The notes under the pieces: generated by a model
The model's database searches: none
Told to the model about the DNA's origin: nothing
Seen by the model: only the letters and a program-made list of their open reading frames with translations
Shown: positions 46,501 through 59,600 of the stretch, piece after piece
How positions within the stretch are numbered: position 1 is the first letter of the stretch
How the letters are laid out: each line of letters starts with the position of its first letter
Assembly (NCBI RefSeq): GCF_041381155.1
Contig: NC_091137.1
Location: 15,433,765 to 15,497,764 of the forward strand
Origin: Argopecten irradians
Taxonomy: Eukaryota; Mollusca; Bivalvia; Pectinida; Pectinidae
Direction: 5' to 3'
DNA: 64,000 nt
Made by a program: the position numbers and the translations under genes

Positions 46501-48220
46501 TTTAATAAATTTACAATTTATTGAGAATACAGTGTATGTAGGCACTTTAGATATACCTTTAAGACAAATATAAAGTTTATTCACGGATGCACTCTATGGT
46601 TTCTAGATGGAAAACTTAGCATAATTGGTCAACATTGATAAATATTCCATATTTTCATATATGTAATTTATGCATGTTTAGTATGGTTATAATAGCAATA
46701 ATAGCTTCAATTATACACAATAATCTTACCTACCGTATCGAGGATGCACTCGATATTTTTAATTCAACAAGTTAATCACTAATTAGCGAGTTTCAAATGT
46801 TGACGGATTTTGGAGCCAAAAAGCACAAGCCATACATAGGTCCTAGTCAGACCAATGCTATTGACAGACTATCGTATCCGTATCATGTTATAACACCCAT
46901 GAGTATAGTATCTTGAATATTTATTTCTTTTAATAAAATTCAGCTTACTTAAAAAATATGTATATGTATTATATGCACACTTTTATATGAATGTCAATAT
47001 ACTTTTTATTTGATTATATTTTTTTTAAATTACATTATTTCCATCTAAAATATCGCCAGTAATTACCAGGAAGATGTGTGACAAAGTACAAGGTAATATA
47101 AGACAATAGAAGGCAATAAATTGGAGAATCCCACAAACCGTTATCGGATGTTCATGTTAGAAATACAGGGACTTGACAAATTATTCAACCAACATGATTG
47201 GTAATTCATATCAAGTCCCTCTGGTCAGAAAGTAAAAAGAGTCATTTTTACACTACATGCTTGTTAACAAGATCCGAAAAATCCTTATAGACTTTGTATT
47301 CTGTAACCCTTTTTCATTTTATTGTGTAGAGTGTCATTCAATATCTTCAACAGGTCTCTTTTTCATTTTATGTTAGATGTGATTCTAATCGCAGCAGAAA
47401 TAGGATTTGATTGGGTGACGTAGGCAGATTCTTACTTGATATGCTGTAATTTGTCCATGAGTAGTTGACATCTCTAGTATTTGATTGTTTGGCTTTGATG
47501 CTTGTTATTTTTTCACATATACTACTATTCCTCTTATGAAAAACATACACATTGATAAATGTAATCGTAGCAATACACCTCCTGATGAAAATGTCGGGTA
47601 AAGATATGAAATCTTGCATCTTTAATTTGATAATGACTATTTAGAAATAATTGATAGCATGGGAATGGTCTTTGAATCATAGGCATAGTAAATAAGTAGG
47701 GACGGCATTAAGAGATATAAAGTTGCAGCTTTTGAGGAATTTAAATGTCAATGTTATTCGTTGTATCTTATTGATAGGCTATTCTCACTTATAACAGAAC
47801 AATAAAGGGGTGAACGTTTTGTTCCAGTTCGGTCTGATTTAAGGACTCACCATTCAGAAACACATATACTTTTATCACAGGGATCTAGACCAACAAGAGT
47901 GCCCTAAGACCATATTTTGACGTTTTAGGGGTCTAGATCAAAAATCTGTAAAAACCCTACTCTACAGTACGTAAAGGGTGGAATGTTTCCCGACTTAAAA
48001 CTTCTACCCCACCTAGCTTTAGCGCCTAAAATCACACTTCTAGCATGTCGTCTTTTAAACGGTTACTACCGTTGGAAAGAGCTGTCATTATCCTTTCAAT
48101 ATCATCCTATACAATGTGCGGGTTATTAAGAATGTTTTGGAACCTCCATTACACCGCCGACATATCCTCTGTCGATTAACACACTAAGTATATGAATCAA
48201 AGAAGTAATTTTAACTGTTG
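43574..48220. other. AT-rich, gene-poor DNA with a possible old element
   Basis: A possible element spans about 44055-45405: it has AGCACGATG and CATCGTGCT at its ends, an inner hairpin GATGGAGCGTAGCTCCATC, and a GAGGCCATTGGCCTC terminus. The rest holds only short frames without motifs. Confidence 0.3.
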
Positions 48221-51200
48221 TATTTTAGATAACACTGGATCCTTATACCTGTCTGTAGGATACTTATTACCTGAAGTAGTAAATATGGGGCAAAGACGTT
48301 ATATCAAGAGTTGTATTCCAGATAACACTAGATCGATGTAGGATACGTATTACCTGAAGTAGTAAATATGGGACAAAGTCGTTATATCAAGGGTTGTATT
48401 CCAGATAACACTAGATCTATGTAGGATACGTATTACCTGAAGTAGTAAATATGGGACAAAGTCTTTATATCAAGGGTTGTATTCCAGATAACGTCTTTAT
48501 ATCAAGGTTTGTATTCCAGATAACACTAGATCTTAATGAACGATTGTCTGTAGGATACGTATTACCTGAAGTAGTAAATATGGGACAAAGTCTTTATATC
48601 AAGGGTTGTATTCCAGATAACACTAGATCTCTGTAGGATACGTATTACCTGAAGTAGTAAATATGGGACAAAGTCGTTATATCAAGGGTTGTATTCCAGA
48701 TAACACTAGATCTATGTAGGATACGTATTATCTGAAGTAGTAAATATGGGACAAAGTCTTTATATCAAGGGTTGTATTCCAGATAACACTAGATCTATGT
48801 AGGATACGTATTACCTGAAGTAGTAAATATGGGACAAAGTCGTTATATCAAGGGTTGTATTCCAGATAACACTAGATCGCTGTAGGATACGTATTACCTG
48901 AAGTAGTAAAAAATATGGGACAAAGACATTAAATCAAGGGTTGTATTCCAGATAACACTAGATCTCTGTAGGATACGTATTACCTGAAGTAGTAAATATG
49001 GGACAAAGTCGTTATATCAAGGGTTGTATTCCAGATAACACTAGATCTCTGTAGGATACGTATTACCTGAAGTAGTAAATATGGGACAAAGACGTTATAT
49101 CAAGGGTTGTATTCCAGATAACACTAGATCTCTGTAGGATACGTATTACCTGAAGTAGTAAATATGGGACAAAGTCTTTATATCAAGGGTTGTATTCCAG
49201 ATAACACTAGATCTCTGTAGGATACGTATTACCTGAAGTAGTAAATATGGGACAAAGACGTTATATCAAGGGTTGTATTCCAGATAACACTAGATCTCTG
49301 TAGGATACGTATTACCTGAAGTAGTAAATATGGGACAAAGTCGTTATATCAAGGGTTGTATTCCAGATAACACTAGATCTCTGTAGGATACGTATTACCT
49401 GAAGTAGTAAAAAATATGGGACAAAGACATTAAATCAAGGGTTGTATTCCAGATAACACTAGATCTCTGTAGGATACGTATTACCTGAAGTAGTAAATAT
49501 GGGACAAAGACGTTATATCAAGGGTTGTATTCCAGATAACACTAGATCTCTGTAGGATACGTATTACCTGAAGTAGTAAATATGGGGCAAAGACTTTATA
49601 TCAAGGGTTGTATTCCAGATAACACTAGATCTATGTAGGATACGTATTACATAAAGTAGTAAATATGGGGCAAAGACGTTATATCAAGGGTTGTATTCCA
49701 GATAACACTAGATCGCTGTAGGATACGTATTACCTGAAGTAGTAAATATGGGACAAAGACGTTATATCAAGGGTTGTATTCCAGATAACACTAGATCTCT
49801 GTAGGATACGTATTACCTGAAGTAGTAAATATGGGACAAAGACGTTATATCAAGGGTTGTATTCCAGATAACACTAGATCTCTGTAGGATACGTATTACC
49901 TGAAGTAGTAAATATGGGACAAAGACGTTATATCAAGGGTTGTATTCCAGATAACACTAGATCTCTGTAGGATACGTATTACCTGAAGTAGTAAATATGG
50001 GACAAAGACGTTATATCAAGGGTTGTATTCCAGATAACACTAGATCGCTGTAGGATACGTATTACCTGAAGTAGTAAATATGGGGCAAAGACGTTATATC
50101 AAGGGTTGTATTCCAGATAACACTAGATCCTGTAGGATACGTATTACCTGAAGTAGTAAATATGGGACAAAGTCTTTATATCAAGGGTTGTATTCCAGAT
50201 AACACTAGATCTCTGTAGGATACGTATTACCTGAAGTAGTAAATATGGGACAAAGACTTTATATCAAGGGTTGTATTCCAGATAACACTAGATCTATGTA
50301 GGATACGTATTACCTGAAGTAGTAAATATGGGACAAAGACGTTATATCAAGGGTTGTATTCCAGATAACACTAGATCTTGTAGGATACGTATTACCAGTA
50401 GTAAATATCTTATATCAAGGTTGTATTCCAGATAACACTAGATCTGTAGGATACGTATTACCTGAAGTAGTAAATATGGGACAAAGACATTTATATCAAG
50501 GGTTGTATTCCAGATAACACTAGAGTCTGTAGGATACGTATTACCTGAAGTAGTAAATATGGGACAAAGACGTTATATCAAGGGTTGTATTCCAGATAAC
50601 ACTAGATCCTGTAGGATACGTATTACCTGAAGTAGTAAATATTGTTATATCAAGGGTTGTATCCAGATAACACTAGATCTCTGTAGGATACGTATTACCT
50701 GAAGTAGTAAAATGGACAAAGCTTATATCAAGGGTTGTATTCCAGATAACACTAGATCTGTAGGATACGTATACTGAAGTAGTAAATATGGGACAAAGCT
50801 TATATCAAGGTTGTATTCCAGATAACACTAGATCTCTGTAGGATACGTATTACCTGAAGTAGTAAATATGGACAAAGCGTTATATCAAGGTTGTATTCCA
50901 TAAACACTAGATCTCTGTAGGATACGTATTACCTGAAGTAGTAAATATGGGACAAAGTCTTTATATCAAGGGTTGTATTCCAGATAACACTAGATCTCTG
51001 TAGGATACGTATTACCTGAAGTAGTAAATATGGGACAAAGTCTTTATATCAAGGGTTGTATTCCAGATAACACTAGATCTATGTAGGATACGTATTACCT
51101 GAAGTAGTAAATATGGGACAAAGTCTTTATATCAAGGGTTGTATTCCAGATAACACTAGATCTCTGTAGGATACGTATTACCTGAAGTAGTAAATATGGG

Positions 51201-52076
51201 GCAAAGACGTTATATCAAGGGTTGTATTCCAGATAACACTAGATCTCTGTAGGATACGTATTACCTGAAGTAGTAAAAAATATGGGACAAAGTCTTTATA
51301 TCAAGGGTTGTATTCCAGATAACACTAGATCTATGTAGGATACGTATTACCTGAAGTAGTAAATATGGGACAAAGACGTTATATCAAGGGTTGTATTCCA
51401 GATAACACTAGATCTCTGTAGGATACGTATTACCTGAAGTAGTAAATATGGGACAAAGACGTTATATCAAGGGTTGTATTCCAGATAACACTAGATCTAG
51501 ATACGTATTATGATAAAATGCAAGCTAAAGTTTATCAATAACATGATTGTAGATACGTATTACCTGAAGTAGTAAATATGGGACAAAGCTTATATCAAGG
51601 TTGTATTCCAGATAACACCTGTAGGATACGTATTACTGAAGTAGTAAATATGGGACAAAGCGTTATATCAAGGGTTGTTATCCAGATAACACTAGTAAAA
51701 ACTGAAGTAGTAAATATGGGACAAAGACATTAAATCAAGGGTTGTTTTCCAAATAACACTAGATCTAAATGAACGATTGTCTGTAGGATACGTATTACCT
51801 GAAGTAGTAAATATGGGACAAAGACGTTATATCAAGAGTTGTATTCCAGATAACACTAGATCTCTGTAGGATACGTATTACCTGAAGTAGTAAATATGGG
51901 ACAAAGACGTTATATCAAGGGTTGTATTCCAGATAACACTAGATCTCTGTAGGATACGTATTACCTGAAGTAGTAAATATGGGGCAAAGACTTTATATCA
52001 AGGTTTGTATTCCAGATAACACTAGATCTTAATGAACGATTGTCTGTAGGATACGTATTACCTGAAGTAGTAAATA
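48221..52076. repeat. 83-bp satellite array, about 46 copies
   Basis: Unit of 83 bp containing GATACGTATTACCTGAAGTA and TTGTATTCCAGATAACACTA. Some units are longer (near 48530, 51765 and 52030) and include AATGAACGATTGTC. These longer forms read as an exon-like frame after an acceptor-like TTGTATTCCAG: ITLDLNERLSVGYVLPEVVN. Units at 50370-50910 and 51500-51720 carry many small deletions. A single diverged inverted relative sits at 42230-42305. Confidence 0.95.
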
Positions 52077-53480
52077 TGTGTCATAGAACTTATTTCCAAC
52101 AGTGTGGACAAAATATTGTCGAATGTTCGTGGCGATATGCCTTTTAAGAATGATATATAAGAATACATAATCTCAATAGCTGGTTGCCAATAAAAGGTTT
52201 TTTTACATAGTACCAACATTAAAAAAAATATTTAAAATTTTCTCATTTTAAAATATTGACCAGGCCAAACATTACGTTGTAAACATAAATAACTGAAGTT
52301 CATCGTTTGTAACACGTTATTTTCCTGTACCTGACAAAGAGGTCCGGTCGGAAATACTGTTTTGGTCAATATAAAGATTTGCAAAAGTTTTATATTTTTA
52401 AGACTTTCATAATAGAAAAGCAAAGAATTACGAAATACTTTATATTTTAAAGTTTCCTTTGACAAAGATATATAATCTATCAAATGATCCATAGCTATGT
52501 CTGTAAAGTTAACAGATTACTAGTACTTAAATGTTTACAAATATTAGATGTTCTATGTGAATAATGCTAAAATATGTAAGAAGCTCTTCGTCTTTACTAT
52601 TGTATTATATAAATGTATCTAGAAAAAAGGTTACAAAAAAGAAGCTAATGGCCCATGTCTAGAATAAGATGAGTAAGTATTGTTTCATAGAGCAAATATC
52701 CCACTCCTCTGGTTAAACATTTCTCATGAATGCCACATGTATATCCAAAGCGTTTCTGTAACACTGACAGATGGTCTGTTCACTCACTATAAGGTGTCAC
52801 CTTGTATAGATAATTGATGATATGCTAAAACCAATATTTATTTCTACGAACAAATACGCTTTATTAATTTTATAACAGAAAACAGACAGAAAAAAACATA
52901 TCTTATATTGTATTGATTTGAATTCAGAGATAATATATGAAACACAATGATGAAATGTATATACCGTAGTTTTAATCTTTACTTAGAATTGTCAATCGAA
53001 GTTGAGAGATATATTTTAAGCGTGACCTTTTGATATAAGTTCAATAAACAAGATAAGGTATAATTGTTAGATCCAGTGTCACTTCTATTGAGTAGTACAT
53101 GTAGCTAAATCATCACACACTGGCACACATCGCACTCAGTGCCCAGGACTCCATCGATTAGATATTAAAACAATTTTCACAATTGAATATCACAAACAGA
53201 TTCTATCAGATATCAAACGTAATTTGTTTCCGTACATAGTTGAAAATTCAATGGCTAATGACAATATGGGTAAATAAAACGGACATATATTACAGCAGTA
53301 GATTGATGACGCTTCATGCTTATCATTTATAGGAATCAGATAATTGATGAATTTATATCACCTACATAAATATCCATTTATGATACTATGGTTGTACCTA
53401 TTAAAATACTGATGAAAAGTATACATATTATGTCTTTAATTAAAAACAAAAAAAAGTTTCTTGGCACCTAATCATCGATA
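52077..53480. other. Intergenic DNA upstream of the discoidin gene
   Basis: AT-rich. It begins with the non-repeated continuation of the last satellite unit (AACAGTGTGGACAAAATATT) and ends at the TATA promoter. No gene is supported. Confidence 0.35.
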
Positions 53481-53487
53481 CCGAGTG

Positions 53488-53495
53488 TATAAATA
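53488..53495 (+). promoter_or_regulatory. TATA box of the discoidin gene
   Basis: TATAAATA lies 49 nt upstream of the signal-peptide ATG, with a CCACACT initiator-like sequence about 25-30 nt downstream. This implies a very short 5' UTR. TATA promoters often drive inducible or tissue-specific genes; that part is inference. Confidence 0.5.
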
Positions 53496-53536
53496 TAGCC
53501 CCATCCTATCAGTGTGTGCCACACTGCACGGTAATT

Positions 53537-53600
53537 ATGTTGATAGCGTGGTTACGTATTACGTCTCTGTTGGAGCTGGTATGTTTCCTGATAAAGCCAG
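53537..53600 (+). CDS. Discoidin gene exon 1: signal peptide
   Basis: Encodes MLIAWLRITSLLELVCFLIK plus proline and one base, a short hydrophobic leader typical of a secretory signal. It ends GCCAG|GTAAGT. The ATG is about 40 nt downstream of a TATA box at 53488. Confidence 0.75.
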
Positions 53601-56600
53601 GTAAGTCTTATTTTATTAAAGGACATTTTCAATTACTTATGATGAGCGACTTTCCTCGAGATTTAATACCTTAACTGATACCAAAATTGATGGTGATTTA
53701 ATTACATTAGATTCCGGTAGATCTTAAATAAAATTCACTATTTATTCACAAATAGTTTCACTATTCAAACATCTTTGCCATTCCTGTTATTAAAACGGAG
53801 ATGTGTGGAGCTAATACCTGACGTCTTTCTTTGGTATCATAGACGTTAAACACAGCTGACGAATAGAAGGTTTTTGAACAGTATGATGTTAATTGAATAA
53901 ATAACGTTACATGATTTCCAAGACCTTATGATTAAATAATCTATCCTTGCCTTGTTCTTTACTTCGTTCGCATAGTATGTAGTAAACGAAGCCATGAACA
54001 GATGCATTTTCAGGAAAACCAACATATATACCAGGTATATGCAAGGTTCCTTTCGAGCCTTGGATCGGGTTTGTTAATATTTTTTGACCCTTGAGTTAAC
54101 ATGCCTATCGTTCATATCCATATATGAAAGAGTCTAATGCTATTACACTAGTGACAAATGTAAAATATTACACGGACGTTGTCAATGGATGTCAGGCGTA
54201 TTATGTTATAAAAACAAAAATGTGTTATTGCGTGAACCTATCATACCTTTGTTGTTACATTACGTCAGTTCCAAATCTTGTTATCCTATTCAATGATTTT
54301 TTTTATCTAGCAACATACTCGTAGCTCCTTGCGCATATAATTGATAACACTATGACGAATAATAGTGATAAAGGATTACAAGTCCAATCAACAATGAAGG
54401 TATTTTTTCTCTGATCTTGCCGCCTTTACAACATTATATTTTGATCGTTAAAATCACATCAGGCCGAAACCATTTTATGTTACAAACTAGTACTGCCTTG
54501 GATATCTTTAACAAACAAAATTCATACAGAAATTAATCAAACTACATTTGTATCAAGAAATTTTTTTAGTTTGCAGTTGTAATACCACTGTATCCCTGGT
54601 AAATGGGCCATACGGAGTGGACAACTCGTCCATGACGTCATCACGGGAATGGTCGGTGCCTGGAGTCGATATATGCTCTGCCCATTTCGGGAGATTAAAT
54701 ATGCAGCCATACTTTGGTCCAAATGGAACTGAATACAGCGCCTGGTGTCCACCCAACAACACTTTAACAGACTATTTACAGGTATCATATCACAGGTGTT
54801 GTATTGCAGGTATTGTATTACAGGTATTGTATAACTGGCATTGTATTACAGGTGTTGTATTACTGGTATTGTATTGCAGGTATTATATTACTGGTATTGT
54901 ATTACTGGTATTGTATTACAGGTATTGTGATACAGGTATTGTGATACAGGTATTACTGGTATTGTATTACAGGTATTGTATTACTGGTATTACTGGTATT
55001 GTATTACAGGTATTGTATTACTGGTATTGTATTACAGGTATTGTATTACAGGTATTGTATTACAGGTATTGTGATACAGGTATTGTATTACTGGTATTAC
55101 TGGTATTGTATTACAGGTGTTGTATTACTGGCGTTGTATTACAGGTGTTGTATTACAGGTATTGTATTACAGTTATTGTATTATAGGCATTGTATTACAG
55201 GTATTGTATTACAGGTATTGAATTACAGTTATTGTATTATAGGCATTGTATTACAGGTATTGTATTACTGGTATTGTATTAATGATACTGTATTACAGGT
55301 ATTGTTCTCGGGAAACTTTTCAATGCTTCTATCATTCGGTTTATTTATTGATAATATATTTCAACTGAATGTCAACTTTTGATATGCTTGTAAGACACAA
55401 ACTACTGATATTACACAAAGATAACTTTACAATTCTGGACAGACTTTTAACGTAATGATTCAATACTGTTTGATTAAAAGGATATCGTCAAAATAGGAGA
55501 CATATTTGGCTAACATTCTTTTTGAATTCACCTTGATGCTACGTAAATTCTCTTTGTCCTACAACCAGCAAAAAATGGTTCTGCAAGTGTGCTGATTCTA
55601 GCGACTTACTATAAATTATTTGACAAAGGAACATATTTGCAACATTGCTGGCTTTATATAGTTAAAATATGCTGTTTAATGAATGTTGCAGTACTTAAAT
55701 GTCTTAAAATATAAGATGTATTTTAGCGAGGTTCAAGAAAAAGAAAGTGGCGAGCTTTTTCAAAAATTGCTGCACCCTAGTGATTATTATGTCCAAGCTA
55801 CAATTTCGTGGTGAAATTTCCCTGCATAAAATTTTGTTTTCGTAAACACATCCGCTTTGCGGTTTACAAATATATCTATATACAGTGCCGTGCCAAAAGT
55901 ATTCGGTCACAATGGCGGCGTGTTAACGTCGTGTCAATAACATCGCTGAAAATGGCCTTGGCATTCATTGTAAACGTCACTGATGATGACGTGCGTCATT
56001 TTTAGGTTTGCGTATGACGTCATGTTACGTCACACAATTTTTTTGTTGTCGTCTGCTTTCTGTTTTTTCCCGTGGACGTGTATTGCCAAGATGGGCCGAA
56101 AAGGAAAAGAACTATCAATGGGCGTTAAAAATATGATCGTAGGGATGTTTAGGAGTGGATATTCACGACGAAAGATAGGTATGATGTTAAAAATACCCAA
56201 GTCTACAGTTATTGACATTGTTAACAAATTTTGTACATGTGGTTCAGTGGAAAACAGGCAGAGAAGCGGACGACCAAAGTTAGTGAATTTGCGGGATTAT
56301 CGTTCTTTGGAGAGGATTATTAAAAACAATAGTAGGGATTCCCTTACTGATGTTACCATTAAATACAATGAGCAAAGTAATGTTTCGACTTCTAAAAGAA
56401 CACTTCAGCGACATCTGAGCCAACATGGGTACCAGGTGTGTTTCTAGGAAGAAACTTGTCGTGAAGCAGAGTAACCGAACTAAGAGACTTGCTTGGTGTA
56501 GAGAAAAGCGGAGATGGACAATATATAATTGGAAGCGAGTTATTTTCTTAGATGAAAGCAAAATAGTTATTGGACAGGACCACTGAGTTTATATATGGAG

Positions 56601-59600
56601 AAAGCGAGGTGAAGGATGGCGACCGGATCTTGTGCAGCCGCGTAATACCCAAAACAAACTCGAGGTTATGATTTGGGGGTGCATTTGTTGGAACGGTGTG
56701 GGGACATTAGCTCGAGTGGAAGGAAATATTGATGCTGCAAAATATCAGGAGGTTTTGGAGGAAAATCTTTGGCCAGTTCTTGCCAGACATTTTCCTACTG
56801 GTGGCTATTTTTTCCAAGACGGCAATGCTCCAGTTCACCGTGCGAGGTCCACCCAAGACTACATCGCCCAGAACGGAATTAATGGAATGAGTTGGCCCGC
56901 TCAATCACCAGATTTAAACATAATTGAAAATCTTTGGTTATTAATAAAAAGAAAACTTCAGTCTCGAGTAGCAGCTGTGAAATCAGCAAATGACTTGCTC
57001 TCCGAGATTCAGAGGATTTGGACGGAGATCACACCTTGCTACATTCAAAGCTTGTACAACACGATCCCTAAACGAATTTTAAACGTAATCAGATTGAAAG
57101 GACATCTTACAAAATACTAAAGGTAAGTGTGTAATACCGTTGCAATCAACTGTTTAGTATATAAGTAAAATTAATTTGGAATTCGTTTCGTTTTTACCGT
57201 CATGTAAAGACGCCGCCATTGTGACCGAATACTTTTGGCATGGTACTGTAGATGTTACATAACGAGTGTTTGTTGGATATGGATTTTATTTCAACAAGTG
57301 ATTTTTTAAAAGCGAGTGTCTTTAATTCTTAAGTTAACGTATGGAAACGAAATGTTTAAGCAATCTAATTTTAGTAACAGTGACCTTTGTAGTTGACCTT
57401 TTGACCCCAAATTCATTCCCAAGTTGTATTTTTATCATATGTTAACATTGTGAGAAGTTTGGTCAAAATATAACAGACAGACAGACGGGAACAAAAACTA
57501 TAATCCCCTCAGGTTTTTTCGGCAGGGACTAATAAGCCCGAGTTGTATGACCACAATCAAATCATTTACAACAATGCCAAAATAAAACAGTTATGTTATT
57601 TGTCGACATGTGCAAATAAGGTGTAGTAATATTATTATAAAATAAGCGCTCATTGATATAAATAAAAATAATTGCATAAAGAATGTATTAATAATAAATC
57701 AGTTTAATTATAAACAACTATTCCATTTATTTTTATTTACCGAACGTCTTTTTGAATATAGATTTCTATAAGTATTTGAACAACTAATAAAATGTTGTCA
57801 AACTAAATTTAGACATTTTTACGGCAAAGTGATATCTACTTCCCGCCAAATAATTACCAAACTATTGCAACTAAGTTCAAGTCTGGCCTAAGTGCGTTAT
57901 TTACCGAAATCACCCATCGTACGGCAAGGTATATCACTGAACAAAAGACAATTATGAATTGGAGTAGGTAGGTTATGATATGAATGGGAAAACATGAAAA
58001 AATCTGATGCCCTCACACATCAGGTTTCAACAGCGGGTTGTTCTGCAAAGAGCAATCGGAATACAGAAACATACTTATTTCAATAATTGATGATGATAAC
58101 AATTTGTGGCGTAACAATGAGCAAAAATGTAGTTCGGGTCAAAGTTTAAAATCTCACCCATTCAAAAGACAGGAAGGTGTTATTCTACTTGTGGAACATC
58201 AAATGTATTTATCCAACACCCAGCACATTTATACAATGGCATGAGAGAGTATTAGGACAAGACATATTGTGGTAGAAATATAGATAGATTATGTGCAGAA
58301 CAAAATAATAATATGTAGATGATTTTATTGTTTCACTTTCTTGAGTGTTTTACTGAAGGGTATATCTAAGAATGCCTCATGTAATTATGATATTTTCAGC
58401 CTGGACAATAAATCGATTTTTGGTCATGTTTTTGTTTTTCAGAATCGATCATCTATATTATATCCAACTCACAGTTCATCAATAACATTTTATTAGTATT
58501 TTTTAATATATCATTTTAAAATAAGTTAAACTTAGTAAAAAAAATCATCGTTTGGCGTTTTTATTTTGATTTCAACAATAAAATAATAATGGTTAATATG
58601 ATTGAATTCCGGAGGTTCAAAAGAGTATGTTTGTGACTGATTTAAAATTTTCATTGTTGATGAAACTAAGCATGTCAAACATACATTGTTCTTTAACAGG
58701 TAGAGTTCGCCTCCCTGAAGACAGTAGTTGCAGTTTCTACACAAGGGAGGGTATATAGTACTGCTTATCCCGGCTCTTTCTTCTATACAAAGTCATATCT
58801 TGTACGGTACAGCAATGATGGCATTGCATGGGGTGACTTTATGGAAAATGATACTTCAAAGGTAGGATCTGTTTAATATTTTACTGTGTGACGTTTCCTG
58901 GGCCCATGACATTCGTCATTCAGTAGCCAACAAGTGGACTCTTGAATGTGGGGTAGTTCGGTATATACCCAAAATATGTCTGATTCTCAAATGCTCATAG
59001 GACCAGGGCTACAAATCTACGTTACCAATCGGCTATATTTTCGATGGAAACTCTGCCATTTTGTATCACTTCGCCAGTAATATTAGTTAAACAGTTTGTT
59101 AGTGACCAAATACGGAAAGATATCGGGTCTAAAATAAAATTGTGTCTGGCTAAGCGAACCCTTCGAATTGCAAAATGCATTTTATATGGAAACGGAAATG
59201 ACTCCGAACTTTAGCAATTTTCACTTCATTGCATGACACGATTACGTTGTTAGGGTCAATTTCTCTGAACTAATTCTAAATAAGCCTTGCCGATTTCGTT
59301 TTGCTTCTCAAAGTGGTTATCAGCGTTTTCATTCACATGTCGTCTTCGTTACTTGACCGCCATCTTGTTGCTAATGACGTCAGGGGCAAAGAATATAACT
59401 CTATCGTCCAAACCTAATACGATATCTACTATAACCTAATACGACTATATATTGGATAAGACGTGACGTCATTTTAACAAATAGGAATACAAAATTATAT
59501 TCTTGTTTGAAACATACCGAACTTACCTATCCACTTATTTCGTTCACATAATACCCGATAAGTAACATTTCCTTGTACATATCGCAAAGGTGTACATGAC

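Noticed and set aside
48451-48636. 61-residue ORF at the satellite start
   Set aside because: Spans several satellite units and is broken in the next; only the underlying exon-like unit is of interest.
54548-55382. Plus-strand frames of 212 and 127 residues with YRYCITG repeats
   Set aside because: The first is discoidin exon 2 read through its donor into the intronic minisatellite; the second is entirely repeat.
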